Under the pieces are notes generated by a model, which did not search any database, had not been told where the DNA came from, and worked only from the letters and a program-made list of their open reading frames with translations. Below are positions 1 through 5,781 of a stretch of 5,781 nt of DNA, one piece after another (the first letter of the stretch is position 1; every line of letters begins with the position of its first letter). Position numbers and translations under genes: made by a program. Source of the DNA: Ignavibacteriaceae bacterium (GTDB lineage: Bacteria; Bacteroidota; Ignavibacteria; Ignavibacteriales; Ignavibacteriaceae); assembly GCA_025449775.1 (NCBI GenBank), contig JANWIS010000133.1:1-5781 (forward strand), read 5' to 3'.

Positions 1-9
1 CACTCACAA

Positions 10-291
10 TTATTTCTGTCCTTCAATTTTTTCCGCAAGCTGAAAATCTTTTATAGTGATTCCACCTTCGCTGTGTGTTGAGACTGTTATTTTTACTTTA
101 TTCCAGGAGTGAATAAAAATATCGGGATGATGATCCATTGATTCAGCAGCAGCTCCGACTTTGTTCACAAACTGAAGTGCACCTGCAAAATCTTTAAATT
201 GAAACTGCTTTGCGATTTGATTTCCATCCTGAACCCAGTCTGTTAGCGTGTATAATTTTTTACTTATCTCTTCTTTATTTAATAAAGCCAT
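10..291 (-). CDS. phhB: Pterin-4a-carbinolamine dehydratase (PCD/DCoH family)
   Basis: This 93-residue protein is predicted to dehydrate 4a-hydroxytetrahydrobiopterin to quinonoid dihydropterin, the recycling step that supports aromatic amino acid hydroxylases; in many bacteria without such a hydroxylase the family is thought to have another pterin-related role. The family signature is clear: acidic residue, then His54-His55-Pro56-Asp57, Trp63, the Asn-Lys-Val segment at 64-66, His73 and Asp82. His54, His55 and His73 match the three active-site histidines of the family. The length is normal for the compact single-domain bacterial form, and there is no signal peptide, so it should be cytosolic. 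The ATG at 289-291 is preceded on the minus strand by GAAGGAA (303-297) at good spacing. The gene lies downstream of clpC but beyond a terminator, and no phenylalanine hydroxylase gene is visible. The family call is firm; the physiological role here is not established. Confidence 0.93.
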   Translation of the reverse strand: MALLNKEEISKKLYTLTDWVQDGNQIAKQFQFKDFAGALQFVNKVGAAAESMDHHPDIFIHSWNKVKITVSTHSEGGITIKDFQLAEKIEGQK

Positions 292-296
292 TTTAA

Positions 297-303
297 TTCC
301 TTC
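297..303 (-). promoter_or_regulatory. Ribosome binding site of the pterin dehydratase gene
   Basis: On the minus strand GAAGGAA ends five bases before the ATG at 291 (six if only AAGGA is counted). It is the strongest Shine-Dalgarno match on this strand and supports the chosen start. A TATAAA (314-309) lies just upstream but has no matching -35 box, so a dedicated promoter for this gene is not convincing. Confidence 0.6.
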
Positions 304-329
304 AATTATTTATAGAAAAGGACATAATA

Positions 330-358
330 AAAAAGCGCATCAAGAAGATACGCTTTTT
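330..358 (-). terminator. Intrinsic terminator downstream of clpC
   Basis: An 8-bp perfect stem pairs AAAAAGCG (330-337) with CGCTTTTT (351-358), with two further A-T pairs inside after one mismatch and a seven-base loop. Read on the minus strand, it starts 27 bases after the clpC stop and its 3' arm runs into T-rich sequence (TTTTTT then ATTATG). The stem has only three G-C pairs, so termination may be partial and allow some read-through into the pterin dehydratase gene. Confidence 0.72.
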
Positions 359-384
359 GAAAATAATTTGATATAATGTTTATA

Positions 385-2892
385 TCAGATTTCTACCTGT
401 CCGGGAGTTTTTGTTTCTGCACCCGGTTTTGCATGTTCAGCAGACTCATCATAAAAAATCAAGTCTTCAGCACCTTCAACATGCTTTGTAATTATTCTTG
501 TTCCTTCTTTAAAAGAACCTCTCAGAATTTCTTCAGCCAAAGGGTCTTCAACATATTTCTGTATTGCTCTTCTTAAAGGTCTTGCACCAAACTTTTCATC
601 AAATCCTTTTTCAACAAGAAATTCTTTTGCTGATTGATCGAGGATAAGGTCCATTTTATTTTCTTCAAGATTCTTGTAAAGATCTTTTATTTCAATGCTG
701 ATGATCTTCATTATATCTTCTTTATCCAGATTTCTGAAGACGATTGTGTCATCGATCCTGTTCAGGAATTCAGGATTAAAAAGTTTTTTCATTGCATCTT
801 CAACGGTATCTTTCATCTTATTGTAATGGTCTTTATCCTTTGCATCTCCGAATCCGAATGAACCGATATCTTTTATATCTCTTGTACCAACGTTAGAAGT
901 CATTATAATAATTGTATTCTTGAAATCTACTTTTCTTCCAAGACTGTCAGTTAATATTCCATCATCCAGAACCTGGAGCAGACTACTGAAAATATCCGGA
1001 TGAGCTTTTTCAATTTCATCAAATAAAACAACTGAGTACGGTTTCCTTCTAACTTTTTCTGTAAGCTGTCCGCCTTCTTCATATCCAACATATCCCGGAG
1101 GAGCTCCGACCAATCTTGACAGAGAGAATTTTTCCATATACTCACTCATATCAATTCTGACAAGCGAATCCTCTGAATCGAAAAGGTACCGTGCAAGAGA
1201 TTTGCACAATTCAGTTTTTCCAACACCGGTCGGTCCAAGGAAAATGAAACTTCCGATCGGGCGATGTGGATTTTTAAGTCCGGCACGTGTTCTTCTTATT
1301 GCTTTGGTAAGCTTGGTAATTGCTTCATCCTGACCAACGATGAATTGCTTTAACGATTCATCCATCTTCAAAAGTTTTTCTGATTCTGTCTGGGCAATTC
1401 TATTTACCGGGATACCTGTCATCATTGCAACAACAGTAGCTATATCGTCTTCGGTAACATCATGAACCAAATCTTTTGTCTTTGCATCCCATTCCCTTTT
1501 TGCAAATTCAAGATCTGACTGAAGGTTGCGTTCTTTATCTCTTAATCGTGCGGCTTCTTCATAATCCTGTCTTTTAACAACAGCAGCTTTCTCTCTTCTT
1601 ACCTGTTCAATTTCATCTTCGAAGTCCAGTATTTCTTCAGGCACTTCAAAATTTCCCATGTGAACGCGTGAACCGGCTTCATCCAGAACATCAATTGCTT
1701 TATCAGGCAGGTGTCTGTCGGTGATGTACCTGTTGCTTAATTTTACAGCCGAATCAATTGCTGCATCAGAGTATTTTACGTGATGATGTTCTTCATATTT
1801 AAATTTAATTTTTTCAAGTATCTGTTTCGTCTCATCGTAATTTGGAGGATCAATCATAACTTTCTGGAATCTTCTGTCTAATGCACCATCGGTTTCAATA
1901 TATTTCCTGTATTCATCGAGAGTTGTTGCACCGATACATTGAATATCACCTCTTGAAAGTGCAGGTTTGAACATATTGGAAGCATCCAATGATCCGGAAG
2001 CACCACCGGCACCAACAATTGTATGAAGCTCATCAATAAAAAGAATAACGTCTTTAGCTTTTTCCAATTCGTTCATCAAAGCTTTCATTCTCTCTTCAAA
2101 TTGTCCACGGTATTTTGTTCCGGCAACAAGTCCTGCAAGATCTAAAGTAACAACACGTTTGTCCTGTAAAATTCTCGGCACTTTCTTTTGAACGATACGT
2201 AAAGCCAAACCTTCTGCAATCGCTGTTTTACCTACACCTGGTTCACCGATTAAAACAGGATTATTCTTTTTCCTTCTGCTTAATATCTGAGCAACTCTTT
2301 CAATTTCTTTTTCTCTTCCAACTACCGGGTCGAGCTTATCATCAGATGCAAGCTTTGTGAGGTCTCTGCCAAAATTATCGAGTACTGGAGTTTTTGTTTT
2401 ATCTGTTTTTCTGTCAGGTGCTGAAGCTTTTGTTCCACCAGTATCTTTTGAACTTTTACTGCTAAGTAAAGAATTTAATTCTGATCTTGAAGTATCATAA
2501 GTAACATTAAACTGGTGAAGTATTTGAGTGGCAATATTATCTTCATCTCTCAACAGAGAAAGAAGCAAATGTTCAGTTCCTATCACATCTGCTTTATAAA
2601 TTTTTGATTCGATCTGGGTAATCTTTAGAACTTTTTCGGCTTGTTTTGTCAATGGAATATTTCCAATTGTCAGGGTTCCTCCTGAAGTTCGGACTGTATC
2701 CTCGATTGCCTTCTTAAGTTTCATAAGGTCACAATCGAGATTTCTTAAAATTCTTACAGCCACACCCTGACCTTCCCGGATAATTCCCAGTAAAAGGTGT
2801 TCAGTACCGATATAATCATGCCCAAGCCTGAGTGCTTCTTCACGGCTTAATCTTATAACATCCTGAAGTCTGTCTGAAAAATTTCCATCCAT
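385..2892 (-). CDS. clpC: ClpC, Hsp100 AAA+ unfoldase subunit of the Clp protease
   Basis: ClpC forms ATP-driven hexamers that unfold proteins and feed them to the ClpP peptidase in the cytosol. The 835-residue product is full length for the family. Two Clp_N repeats span about 12-64 and 87-138. The first AAA+ domain has Walker A GEPGVGKT (216-223), Walker B ending Asp287-Glu288, pore loop KYRG (260-263) and arginine finger region Arg340-Arg341. A coiled-coil middle domain with a UVR-type motif lies at about 425-468, the short form typical of ClpC rather than ClpB. The second AAA+ domain has Walker A GPTGVGKT (553-560), Walker B Asp625-Glu626, pore loop GYVG (600-603) and sensor 2 GARPLRR (769-775). 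Phe679-Gly680-Phe681 fits the ClpP-docking tripeptide. The ATG at 2890-2892 has a moderate upstream AGGTAG. No ctsR, mcsA or mcsB is adjacent, so the Firmicutes-type regulation is not evident here. Confidence 0.97.
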   Translation of the reverse strand: MDGNFSDRLQDVIRLSREEALRLGHDYIGTEHLLLGIIREGQGVAVRILRNLDCDLMKLKKAIEDTVRTSGGTLTIGNIPLTKQAEKVLKITQIESKIYKADVIGTEHLLLSLLRDEDNIATQILHQFNVTYDTSRSELNSLLSSKSSKDTGGTKASAPDRKTDKTKTPVLDNFGRDLTKLASDDKLDPVVGREKEIERVAQILSRRKKNNPVLIGEPGVGKTAIAEGLALRIVQKKVPRILQDKRVVTLDLAGLVAGTKYRGQFEERMKALMNELEKAKDVILFIDELHTIVGAGGASGSLDASNMFKPALSRGDIQCIGATTLDEYRKYIETDGALDRRFQKVMIDPPNYDETKQILEKIKFKYEEHHHVKYSDAAIDSAVKLSNRYITDRHLPDKAIDVLDEAGSRVHMGNFEVPEEILDFEDEIEQVRREKAAVVKRQDYEEAARLRDKERNLQSDLEFAKREWDAKTKDLVHDVTEDDIATVVAMMTGIPVNRIAQTESEKLLKMDESLKQFIVGQDEAITKLTKAIRRTRAGLKNPHRPIGSFIFLGPTGVGKTELCKSLARYLFDSEDSLVRIDMSEYMEKFSLSRLVGAPPGYVGYEEGGQLTEKVRRKPYSVVLFDEIEKAHPDIFSSLLQVLDDGILTDSLGRKVDFKNTIIIMTSNVGTRDIKDIGSFGFGDAKDKDHYNKMKDTVEDAMKKLFNPEFLNRIDDTIVFRNLDKEDIMKIISIEIKDLYKNLEENKMDLILDQSAKEFLVEKGFDEKFGARPLRRAIQKYVEDPLAEEILRGSFKEGTRIITKHVEGAEDLIFYDESAEHAKPGAETKTPGQVEI

Positions 2893-2956
2893 ATTTTTGT
2901 TCTACCTATCTTGTTTTTTTTGATTTAAAACAGATTTATTCTTCAAAACTGCAACT

Positions 2957-2987
2957 AATATAAACATTTTATTTAAGATTATTTCAA
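2957..2987 (-). promoter_or_regulatory. Candidate clpC promoter
   Basis: On the minus strand TTGAAA (2987-2982) is followed after 17 bases by TTTATA (2964-2959), or after 19 bases by TATATT (2962-2957). This would give a 5' untranslated region of about 55-60 bases before the clpC ATG. The region is AT-rich, so chance matches are expected, and sigma-factor preferences in this lineage may differ from the classical consensus. Confidence 0.35.
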
Positions 2988-3130
2988 TTTAAGCTTTAAT
3001 CTGCCTGCAATATTATCTTTGATTAGAACGAATATCAATGGACGATTTTTACCTGAAAATTATTTGTTGACAAATTAAATGCCATCGCCCCCTTTTGAAA
3101 TTATTGGATTAGCGAAGAAATTAAAGGTGA

Positions 3131-3142
3131 TTGAGTTCTCAA
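3131..3142. repeat. Short inverted repeat (possible operator)
   Basis: TTGAG and CTCAA are separated by two bases, giving a compact 12-base dyad. It lies between the two divergent genes and upstream of the candidate floA promoter, which would suit a regulator binding site. No known operator consensus was recognised, and a dyad this short can arise by chance. Confidence 0.3.
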
Positions 3143-3170
3143 GAAATACATTTGGATGATAATCTTTCCG

Positions 3171-3186
3171 CTAATTAGACGATTAG
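3171..3186. repeat. Short inverted repeat CTAAT-N6-ATTAG
   Basis: A perfect five-base dyad with a six-base spacer in the floA upstream region. The spacing of arm centres is about 11 bases, one helical turn, which would suit a dimeric DNA-binding protein. This functional reading is inference only. Confidence 0.27.
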
Positions 3187-3202
3187 TCACGTAACAATAC
3201 AT

Positions 3203-3230
3203 TCTTTCTTTTTGAAAGACATTTAGTCTT
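3203..3230 (+). repeat. Two overlapping, mutually exclusive hairpins upstream of floA
   Basis: TCTTTC (3203-3208) can pair with GAAAGA (3214-3219) across a five-T loop. AAGAC (3216-3220) can instead pair with GTCTT (3226-3230) across the loop ATTTA. The shared segment at 3216-3219 means only one hairpin can form. The stems are short and A-T rich, and no long T tract follows, so an attenuator is not demonstrated. They lie at or upstream of the candidate floA promoter, and may act as DNA elements or not at all. Confidence 0.3.
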
Positions 3231-3250
3231 CTTTTATGCGATGATAAAAT
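3222..3250 (+). promoter_or_regulatory. Candidate floA operon promoter
   Basis: TAAAAT (3245-3250) matches five of six bases of the sigma-70 -10 consensus and is preceded by an extended -10 TG (3242-3243). A weak -35 TTTAGT (3222-3227) stands at 17-base spacing. It would give a leader of about 65 bases. An alternative TATATTTA at 3283-3290 resembles the Bacteroidota -7 element but lacks its partner at the usual distance. Confidence 0.33.
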
Positions 3251-3313
3251 TCCATCAAAAAAAACTTGTCGGGGGAAAGACCTATATTTATGAAACAAAA
3301 GAATTAAAAATTT

Positions 3314-3317
3314 GGAG
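3314..3317 (+). promoter_or_regulatory. Ribosome binding site of floA
   Basis: GGAG lies five bases before the ATG at 3323-3325. It is the only clear Shine-Dalgarno in the three-gene operon, so translation of the two downstream genes probably depends on coupling. Confidence 0.65.
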
Positions 3318-3322
3318 AATAA

Positions 3323-4309
3323 ATGGAAGCATTGACAGGCCTTTCTTTAGTAGTTATCATTGGAATATTTCTGTTCTTTATTTTACTCCTGTACTTTGTT
3401 CCTGTGAGATTGTACATCGCAGCAATATCATCAGGAGTGAAGATTAGAATTTTCCGTGATCTGGTAGGAATGAGATTAAGAAGAGTTCCACCAAGCATTA
3501 TTGTTGATAGTATGATCAATGCAACAAAAGCTGGAATCAATGTTCCCCAGGGAATGCTTGAAGCACACTACCTTGCTGGTGGAAATGTTAAAAAAGTTAT
3601 TGCGGCTTTAATATCCGCAGACAAAGCAAACATACATTTACCCTTTGAACGGGCAGCTGCAATTGACCTTGCAGGAAGAGATGTACTTGAAGCAGTTAAA
3701 ATGTCTGTCATTCCAAAAGTAATTGAAACACCTCTTGTCGCAGCAGTTGCAAAAGATGGTATTCAGCTAAAAGCAATTGCAAGGGTAACTGTGAGAGCAA
3801 ACATAGATAGATTAGTAGGTGGTGCTGGTGAAGCAACTGTATTAGCAAGAGTTGGTGAAGGAATAGTTTCAACTATAGGTTCTAGTAATTCACACAAAGA
3901 AGTGCTCGAGAACCCTGATAAAATTTCTAAGAGTGTTCTTGCAAAAGGTCTGGATTCAGGTACTGCATTTGAAATACTTTCTATCGATATAGCAGATGTT
4001 GATATCGGTCAAAATATCGGAGCTATGCTTCAGACAGATCAGGCAGAGGCTGATTTAAAAGTTGCCCGTGCAAAGGCTGAAGAAAGACGAGCTGCTGCAG
4101 TTGCAAGTGAACAGGAAAACATAGCAGAAGTTGCAAAACAAAGAGCAAGAGTTGTTGAAGCTGAAGCCGAAGTTCCAAGAGCAATTGCAGAAGCATTCAG
4201 ATCCGGAAGACTTGGTGTGATGGATTATTATCAGCTTCGCAACATACAGGCAGATACGGAAATGCGTGATGCAATTGCAAAACCGGAAGACAAGAAAAAA
4301 GATTCCTGA
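3323..4309 (+). CDS. floA: Flotillin-like protein FloA (YqfA family)
   Basis: This 328-residue protein matches bacterial FloA in length and layout. FloA oligomerises in the cytoplasmic membrane and organises ordered membrane domains that affect fluidity and the assembly of membrane complexes. A long hydrophobic segment at about 7-32 anchors the N terminus. A PHB/SPFH-like region follows, with typical FloA segments at 36-57, 129-165 and 221-240 (including Asp-Val-Asp-Ile-Gly-Gln-Asn-Ile-Gly-Ala). An Ala/Glu-rich helical stretch at about 241-292 is the flotillin coiled coil used in oligomerisation. The C terminus is highly charged and cytosolic. The start is supported by GGAG five bases upstream and because the anchor begins at once. 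The stop TGA shares one base with the next ATG. In Bacillus the partner gene is nfeD-like; no NfeD is visible here, and its place is taken by the unrelated small membrane protein downstream. Start and family are secure. Confidence 0.96.
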   Translation: MEALTGLSLVVIIGIFLFFILLLYFVPVRLYIAAISSGVKIRIFRDLVGMRLRRVPPSIIVDSMINATKAGINVPQGMLEAHYLAGGNVKKVIAALISADKANIHLPFERAAAIDLAGRDVLEAVKMSVIPKVIETPLVAAVAKDGIQLKAIARVTVRANIDRLVGGAGEATVLARVGEGIVSTIGSSNSHKEVLENPDKISKSVLAKGLDSGTAFEILSIDIADVDIGQNIGAMLQTDQAEADLKVARAKAEERRAAAVASEQENIAEVAKQRARVVEAEAEVPRAIAEAFRSGRLGVMDYYQLRNIQADTEMRDAIAKPEDKKKDS

Positions 4310-4890
4310 TGGATAATTTATTTGAAATACTGATCTATGTAGTAATTATCATCAGCTTTCTCAGCAGTATATTTAAGAAGAGAGCCAAACCAAAACAGCC
4401 AACGGAACGAACTACTCATTCCGAAGAATATCCGACTCGTGAGATTTCTATTCCTCAGTCGCAACAAAAAACTGAGTACGATATACTCAAAGAGATTGAG
4501 GGATTTTTTTCTGAAGGTGAGAAAAGTTCTCATCCCGAAAGTGAACAAACTTCACTTGATAAATCAACTTCCTTCGATGAAGGAAAACCAAAAAGGATGG
4601 CAGAAGTAGAAGAACATTCGCAGACTGAAAACTGGCATACAACAACAGCTTCTGAACATGCAGCAGATGTTTGGGAGAAAAAGAAAGAAGATGTAAGAAA
4701 AAGAGTTGCACGTGTTGATAAAAGTGTTGAAGAAAGAGCAAAAGTATTCCAGGAATCACTTGTGAAATCAGGCCATAAGCAAGGAGAAACAATTGCCCTG
4801 GTAAAATCCAGATTTAAAAACCCTTCTACATTAAAAGAGTACATTATCATTTCAGAAATAATTGGTAAGCCAAAAGCACTTCGCAGATGA
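4309..4890 (+). CDS. Uncharacterised membrane-anchored protein with charged linker
   Basis: I do not recognise a named family for this 193-residue protein. Residues 4-21 form one hydrophobic segment followed by Lys/Arg (23-29), so it is probably an N-terminal anchor with the rest in the cytoplasm. Residues 30-120 are polar, rich in Ser, Glu, Lys and Thr, and look disordered. Residues 122-150 are strongly charged and predicted helical, possibly a coiled coil. The C terminus (171-193) is more ordered, with a hydrophobic Tyr-Ile-Ile-Ile-Ser-Glu-Ile-Ile stretch and a Gly-Lys-Pro-Lys-Ala-Leu-Arg-Arg ending, which I suspect is the conserved part. The ATG overlaps the floA stop by one base and no good ribosome site stands at standard distance, so coupling to floA is likely. 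The layout suggests a FloA-associated membrane factor; this is inference from context only. That it is a real gene is supported by overlaps at both ends. Confidence 0.85.
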   Translation: MDNLFEILIYVVIIISFLSSIFKKRAKPKQPTERTTHSEEYPTREISIPQSQQKTEYDILKEIEGFFSEGEKSSHPESEQTSLDKSTSFDEGKPKRMAEVEEHSQTENWHTTTASEHAADVWEKKKEDVRKRVARVDKSVEERAKVFQESLVKSGHKQGETIALVKSRFKNPSTLKEYIIISEIIGKPKALRR

Positions 4891-5696
4891 ATCAGAAAAA
4901 ATATAAACTTACGAGAATCGGTCAGGCAGGTTTTAGGAAAAAGTTTGATGAATCTCGCTTTGCTATAAATTACCAGCAGGAGCTAAACGCATCGCAGTAT
5001 GAGGCTGTGTCTGCAGTTGACGGAGCTTATCTTATTATCGCTGGTGCCGGAACCGGGAAAACAAGAACTCTAGTTTACCGAGTTGCTAGATTAATCGAGC
5101 TGGGACATGACCCGAATTCAATTTTACTTTTAACATTCACACGTAAAGCAGCAAATGAAATGATGAAACGAGCATCAGTTTTGCTTGATGACCGATGTTC
5201 AAAAATCCGCGGAGGAACTTTCCATTCGTTTGCAAATGTTACACTCAGAAAATATTCGAAAGCTGCCGGACTCGATTCTAACTTTACAATTCTTGATCAG
5301 GGTGACAGTGAAGATATAATCAACTTGATCCGTAACCAGGAAGGATTAATTGCTAAGGAAAGAAGATTTCCTAAAAAAGAAACATTAAATAAAATTTTCA
5401 GCTTTTCTGTAAACACAGAAAGACCAGTTGAAACTATAATTGAAGAAGAATATCCTCACTTCATGATGGAGCTTGATAAAATTCTGGATATTCAAAAAAT
5501 ATTTCAGAGTTATAAAAGAAAAAATAATCTGCTCGATTACGATGACCTGCTTGTTTACTTAAGAGAATTTTTACAAAGCGGGAATCCAGCATCCAAAAAT
5601 CTTCTGTCGTCAATAAATTTTGTAATGGTGGATGAATACCAGGATACAAATAAACTTCAGGCTGATATTGTTAAAGGATTAGTCAGGCATAATTGA
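4887..5696 (+). CDS. UvrD/PcrA-like SF1 helicase, N-terminal part ended by in-frame TGA
   Basis: This encodes the first 269 residues of a superfamily 1A 3'-5' DNA helicase, the class that unwinds DNA in repair and replication restart. Visible motifs are the Q motif (Leu33-Asn-Ala-Ser-Gln37), Walker A AGAGTGKT (52-59), motif Ia LLTFTRKAANEM (81-92), motif Ic GTFHSFA (110-116) and motif II VDEYQDTN (248-255, with Asp249-Glu250 as Walker B). Normal family members exceed 600 residues, and the frame is closed at codon 270 by TGA (5694-5696), directly before motif III. The same frame continues with motif III to the window end, so the product as read is truncated and would lack motifs III-VI and ATPase arginine residues. 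The ATG overlaps the upstream stop as ATGA and has no good ribosome site of its own, pointing to coupled translation. The family is sure; whether this is a pseudogene, a sequence error or a split gene cannot be settled here. Confidence 0.85.
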   Translation: MNQKKYKLTRIGQAGFRKKFDESRFAINYQQELNASQYEAVSAVDGAYLIIAGAGTGKTRTLVYRVARLIELGHDPNSILLLTFTRKAANEMMKRASVLLDDRCSKIRGGTFHSFANVTLRKYSKAAGLDSNFTILDQGDSEDIINLIRNQEGLIAKERRFPKKETLNKIFSFSVNTERPVETIIEEEYPHFMMELDKILDIQKIFQSYKRKNNLLDYDDLLVYLREFLQSGNPASKNLLSSINFVMVDEYQDTNKLQADIVKGLVRHN

Positions 5697-5781
5697 AATG
5701 TGATGGTAGTTGGAGATGATGCACAATCAATTTACTCTTTTCGTGGTGCTAACTTCAAAAACATTATGGAATTCCCAAATC
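5697..5781 (+). pseudogene. In-frame helicase continuation after the TGA, cut by window end
   Basis: Directly after the TGA, with no frame change, the sequence reads Asn-Val-Met-Val-Val-Gly-Asp-Asp-Ala-Gln-Ser-Ile-Tyr-Ser-Phe-Arg-Gly-Ala and continues for ten more residues to the end of the window. This is textbook motif III of UvrD/PcrA-like helicases (GDDAQSIYSFRGA at 5712-5750), so it belongs to the same gene as the upstream 269 codons. A Met at 5703-5705 is in frame and could allow reinitiation nine bases (two codons and the stop) from the end of the upstream frame, but no clear ribosome site is present. The remaining two-thirds of the gene lies outside the window. Confidence 0.75.

Larger units (their letters stand above)
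2893..3322. other. Divergent clpC-floA intergenic region, no gene seen
   Basis: These 430 bases between the two divergent starts are AT-rich and broken by stops in all frames. The longest open stretches have no recognisable protein content. I see no CIRCE-type heat-shock operator (TTAGCACTC-N9-GAGTGCTAA), no tRNA and no riboswitch that I recognise. What it does hold are a candidate minus-strand promoter near 2957-2987, a candidate plus-strand promoter near 3222-3250 and three inverted repeats at 3131-3230, listed separately. An isolated TTGACA at 3067-3072 has no matching -10 box at 16-18 bases. Confidence 0.7.

Noticed and set aside
385..2892. ClpB disaggregase as an alternative identity of the large AAA+ gene
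   Set aside because: The middle domain is short with a UVR-type motif and a hydrophobic-Gly-Phe ClpP-docking tripeptide is present, both typical of ClpC and absent from ClpB.
3067..3072. Perfect TTGACA as a floA -35 box
   Set aside because: At 16-18 bases downstream lies a C-rich then T-rich stretch with no -10 match.
3079..3159. 26-codon plus-strand ORF starting at ATG 3079
   Set aside because: It has no ribosome binding site and no recognisable content; too short to support without conservation data.
3101..3298. 65-codon minus-strand ORF in the clpC-floA intergenic region
   Set aside because: No plausible ribosome site, composition unlike the real genes, and it would lie across the floA leader; most likely chance.
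2893..3322. CIRCE or other heat-shock operator upstream of clpC
   Set aside because: No TTAGCACTC/GAGTGCTAA dyad or close variant is present on either strand.
4487..4850. Two long overlapping antisense frames opposite the gene at 4309-4890
   Set aside because: They are mirror images of a Lys/Glu/Ser-rich coding region, which produces open Phe/Leu/Ser-rich antisense frames; the sense gene has overlap-coupled ends with both neighbours.
5694..5696. TGA as a sense codon in a variant genetic code
   Set aside because: clpC, floA and the gene at 4309-4890 all end with TGA at the expected family length or at tight gene overlaps, so TGA works as a normal stop in this genome.
5694..5740. Selenocysteine insertion at the TGA
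   Set aside because: No strong stem-loop is evident directly downstream, and this helicase position is not known to need a redox-active Cys/Sec.

Overview
The window looks like chromosomal core DNA from an AT-rich bacterium, most likely the Bacteroidota/Chlorobiota/Ignavibacteria assemblage. This is an inference from the style of the ClpC, FloA and helicase proteins and from the low GC content; no marker gene such as rRNA is present. I see no mobile element, CRISPR array, tRNA or rRNA.

Left half, minus strand: a 835-residue ClpC AAA+ unfoldase (385-2892) is followed by a small hairpin terminator (330-358) and then a short pterin-4a-carbinolamine dehydratase gene (10-291). ClpC is complete, with all expected ATPase, pore-loop and ClpP-docking motifs, and appears to be transcribed on its own from a promoter near 2957-2987.

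Middle: a roughly 430-base divergent intergenic region (2893-3322) separates clpC from floA. It holds no convincing gene. It does contain candidate promoters for both sides and three short inverted repeats clustered at 3131-3230.

Right half, plus strand: a three-gene, translationally coupled operon. floA (3323-4309) encodes a flotillin-like membrane scaffold. It overlaps by one base (TGATG) an unrecognised gene for a small membrane-anchored protein (4309-4890), which overlaps by four bases (ATGA) a superfamily 1 UvrD/PcrA-like DNA helicase gene (from 4887, running off the window). The first two genes are membrane-associated and the third is a DNA helicase, so the grouping is not an obvious pathway.

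The most notable anomaly is in the helicase: an in-frame TGA at 5694-5696 lies between the Walker B motif and motif III, and the same frame continues with perfect helicase motif III to the window end. The gene is therefore either interrupted by a nonsense mutation, affected by a sequencing error, or (less likely) read through or split by reinitiation. No clearly new multi-gene system is visible; the leads are this interrupted helicase, the uncharacterised membrane protein coupled to FloA, and the structured floA leader.
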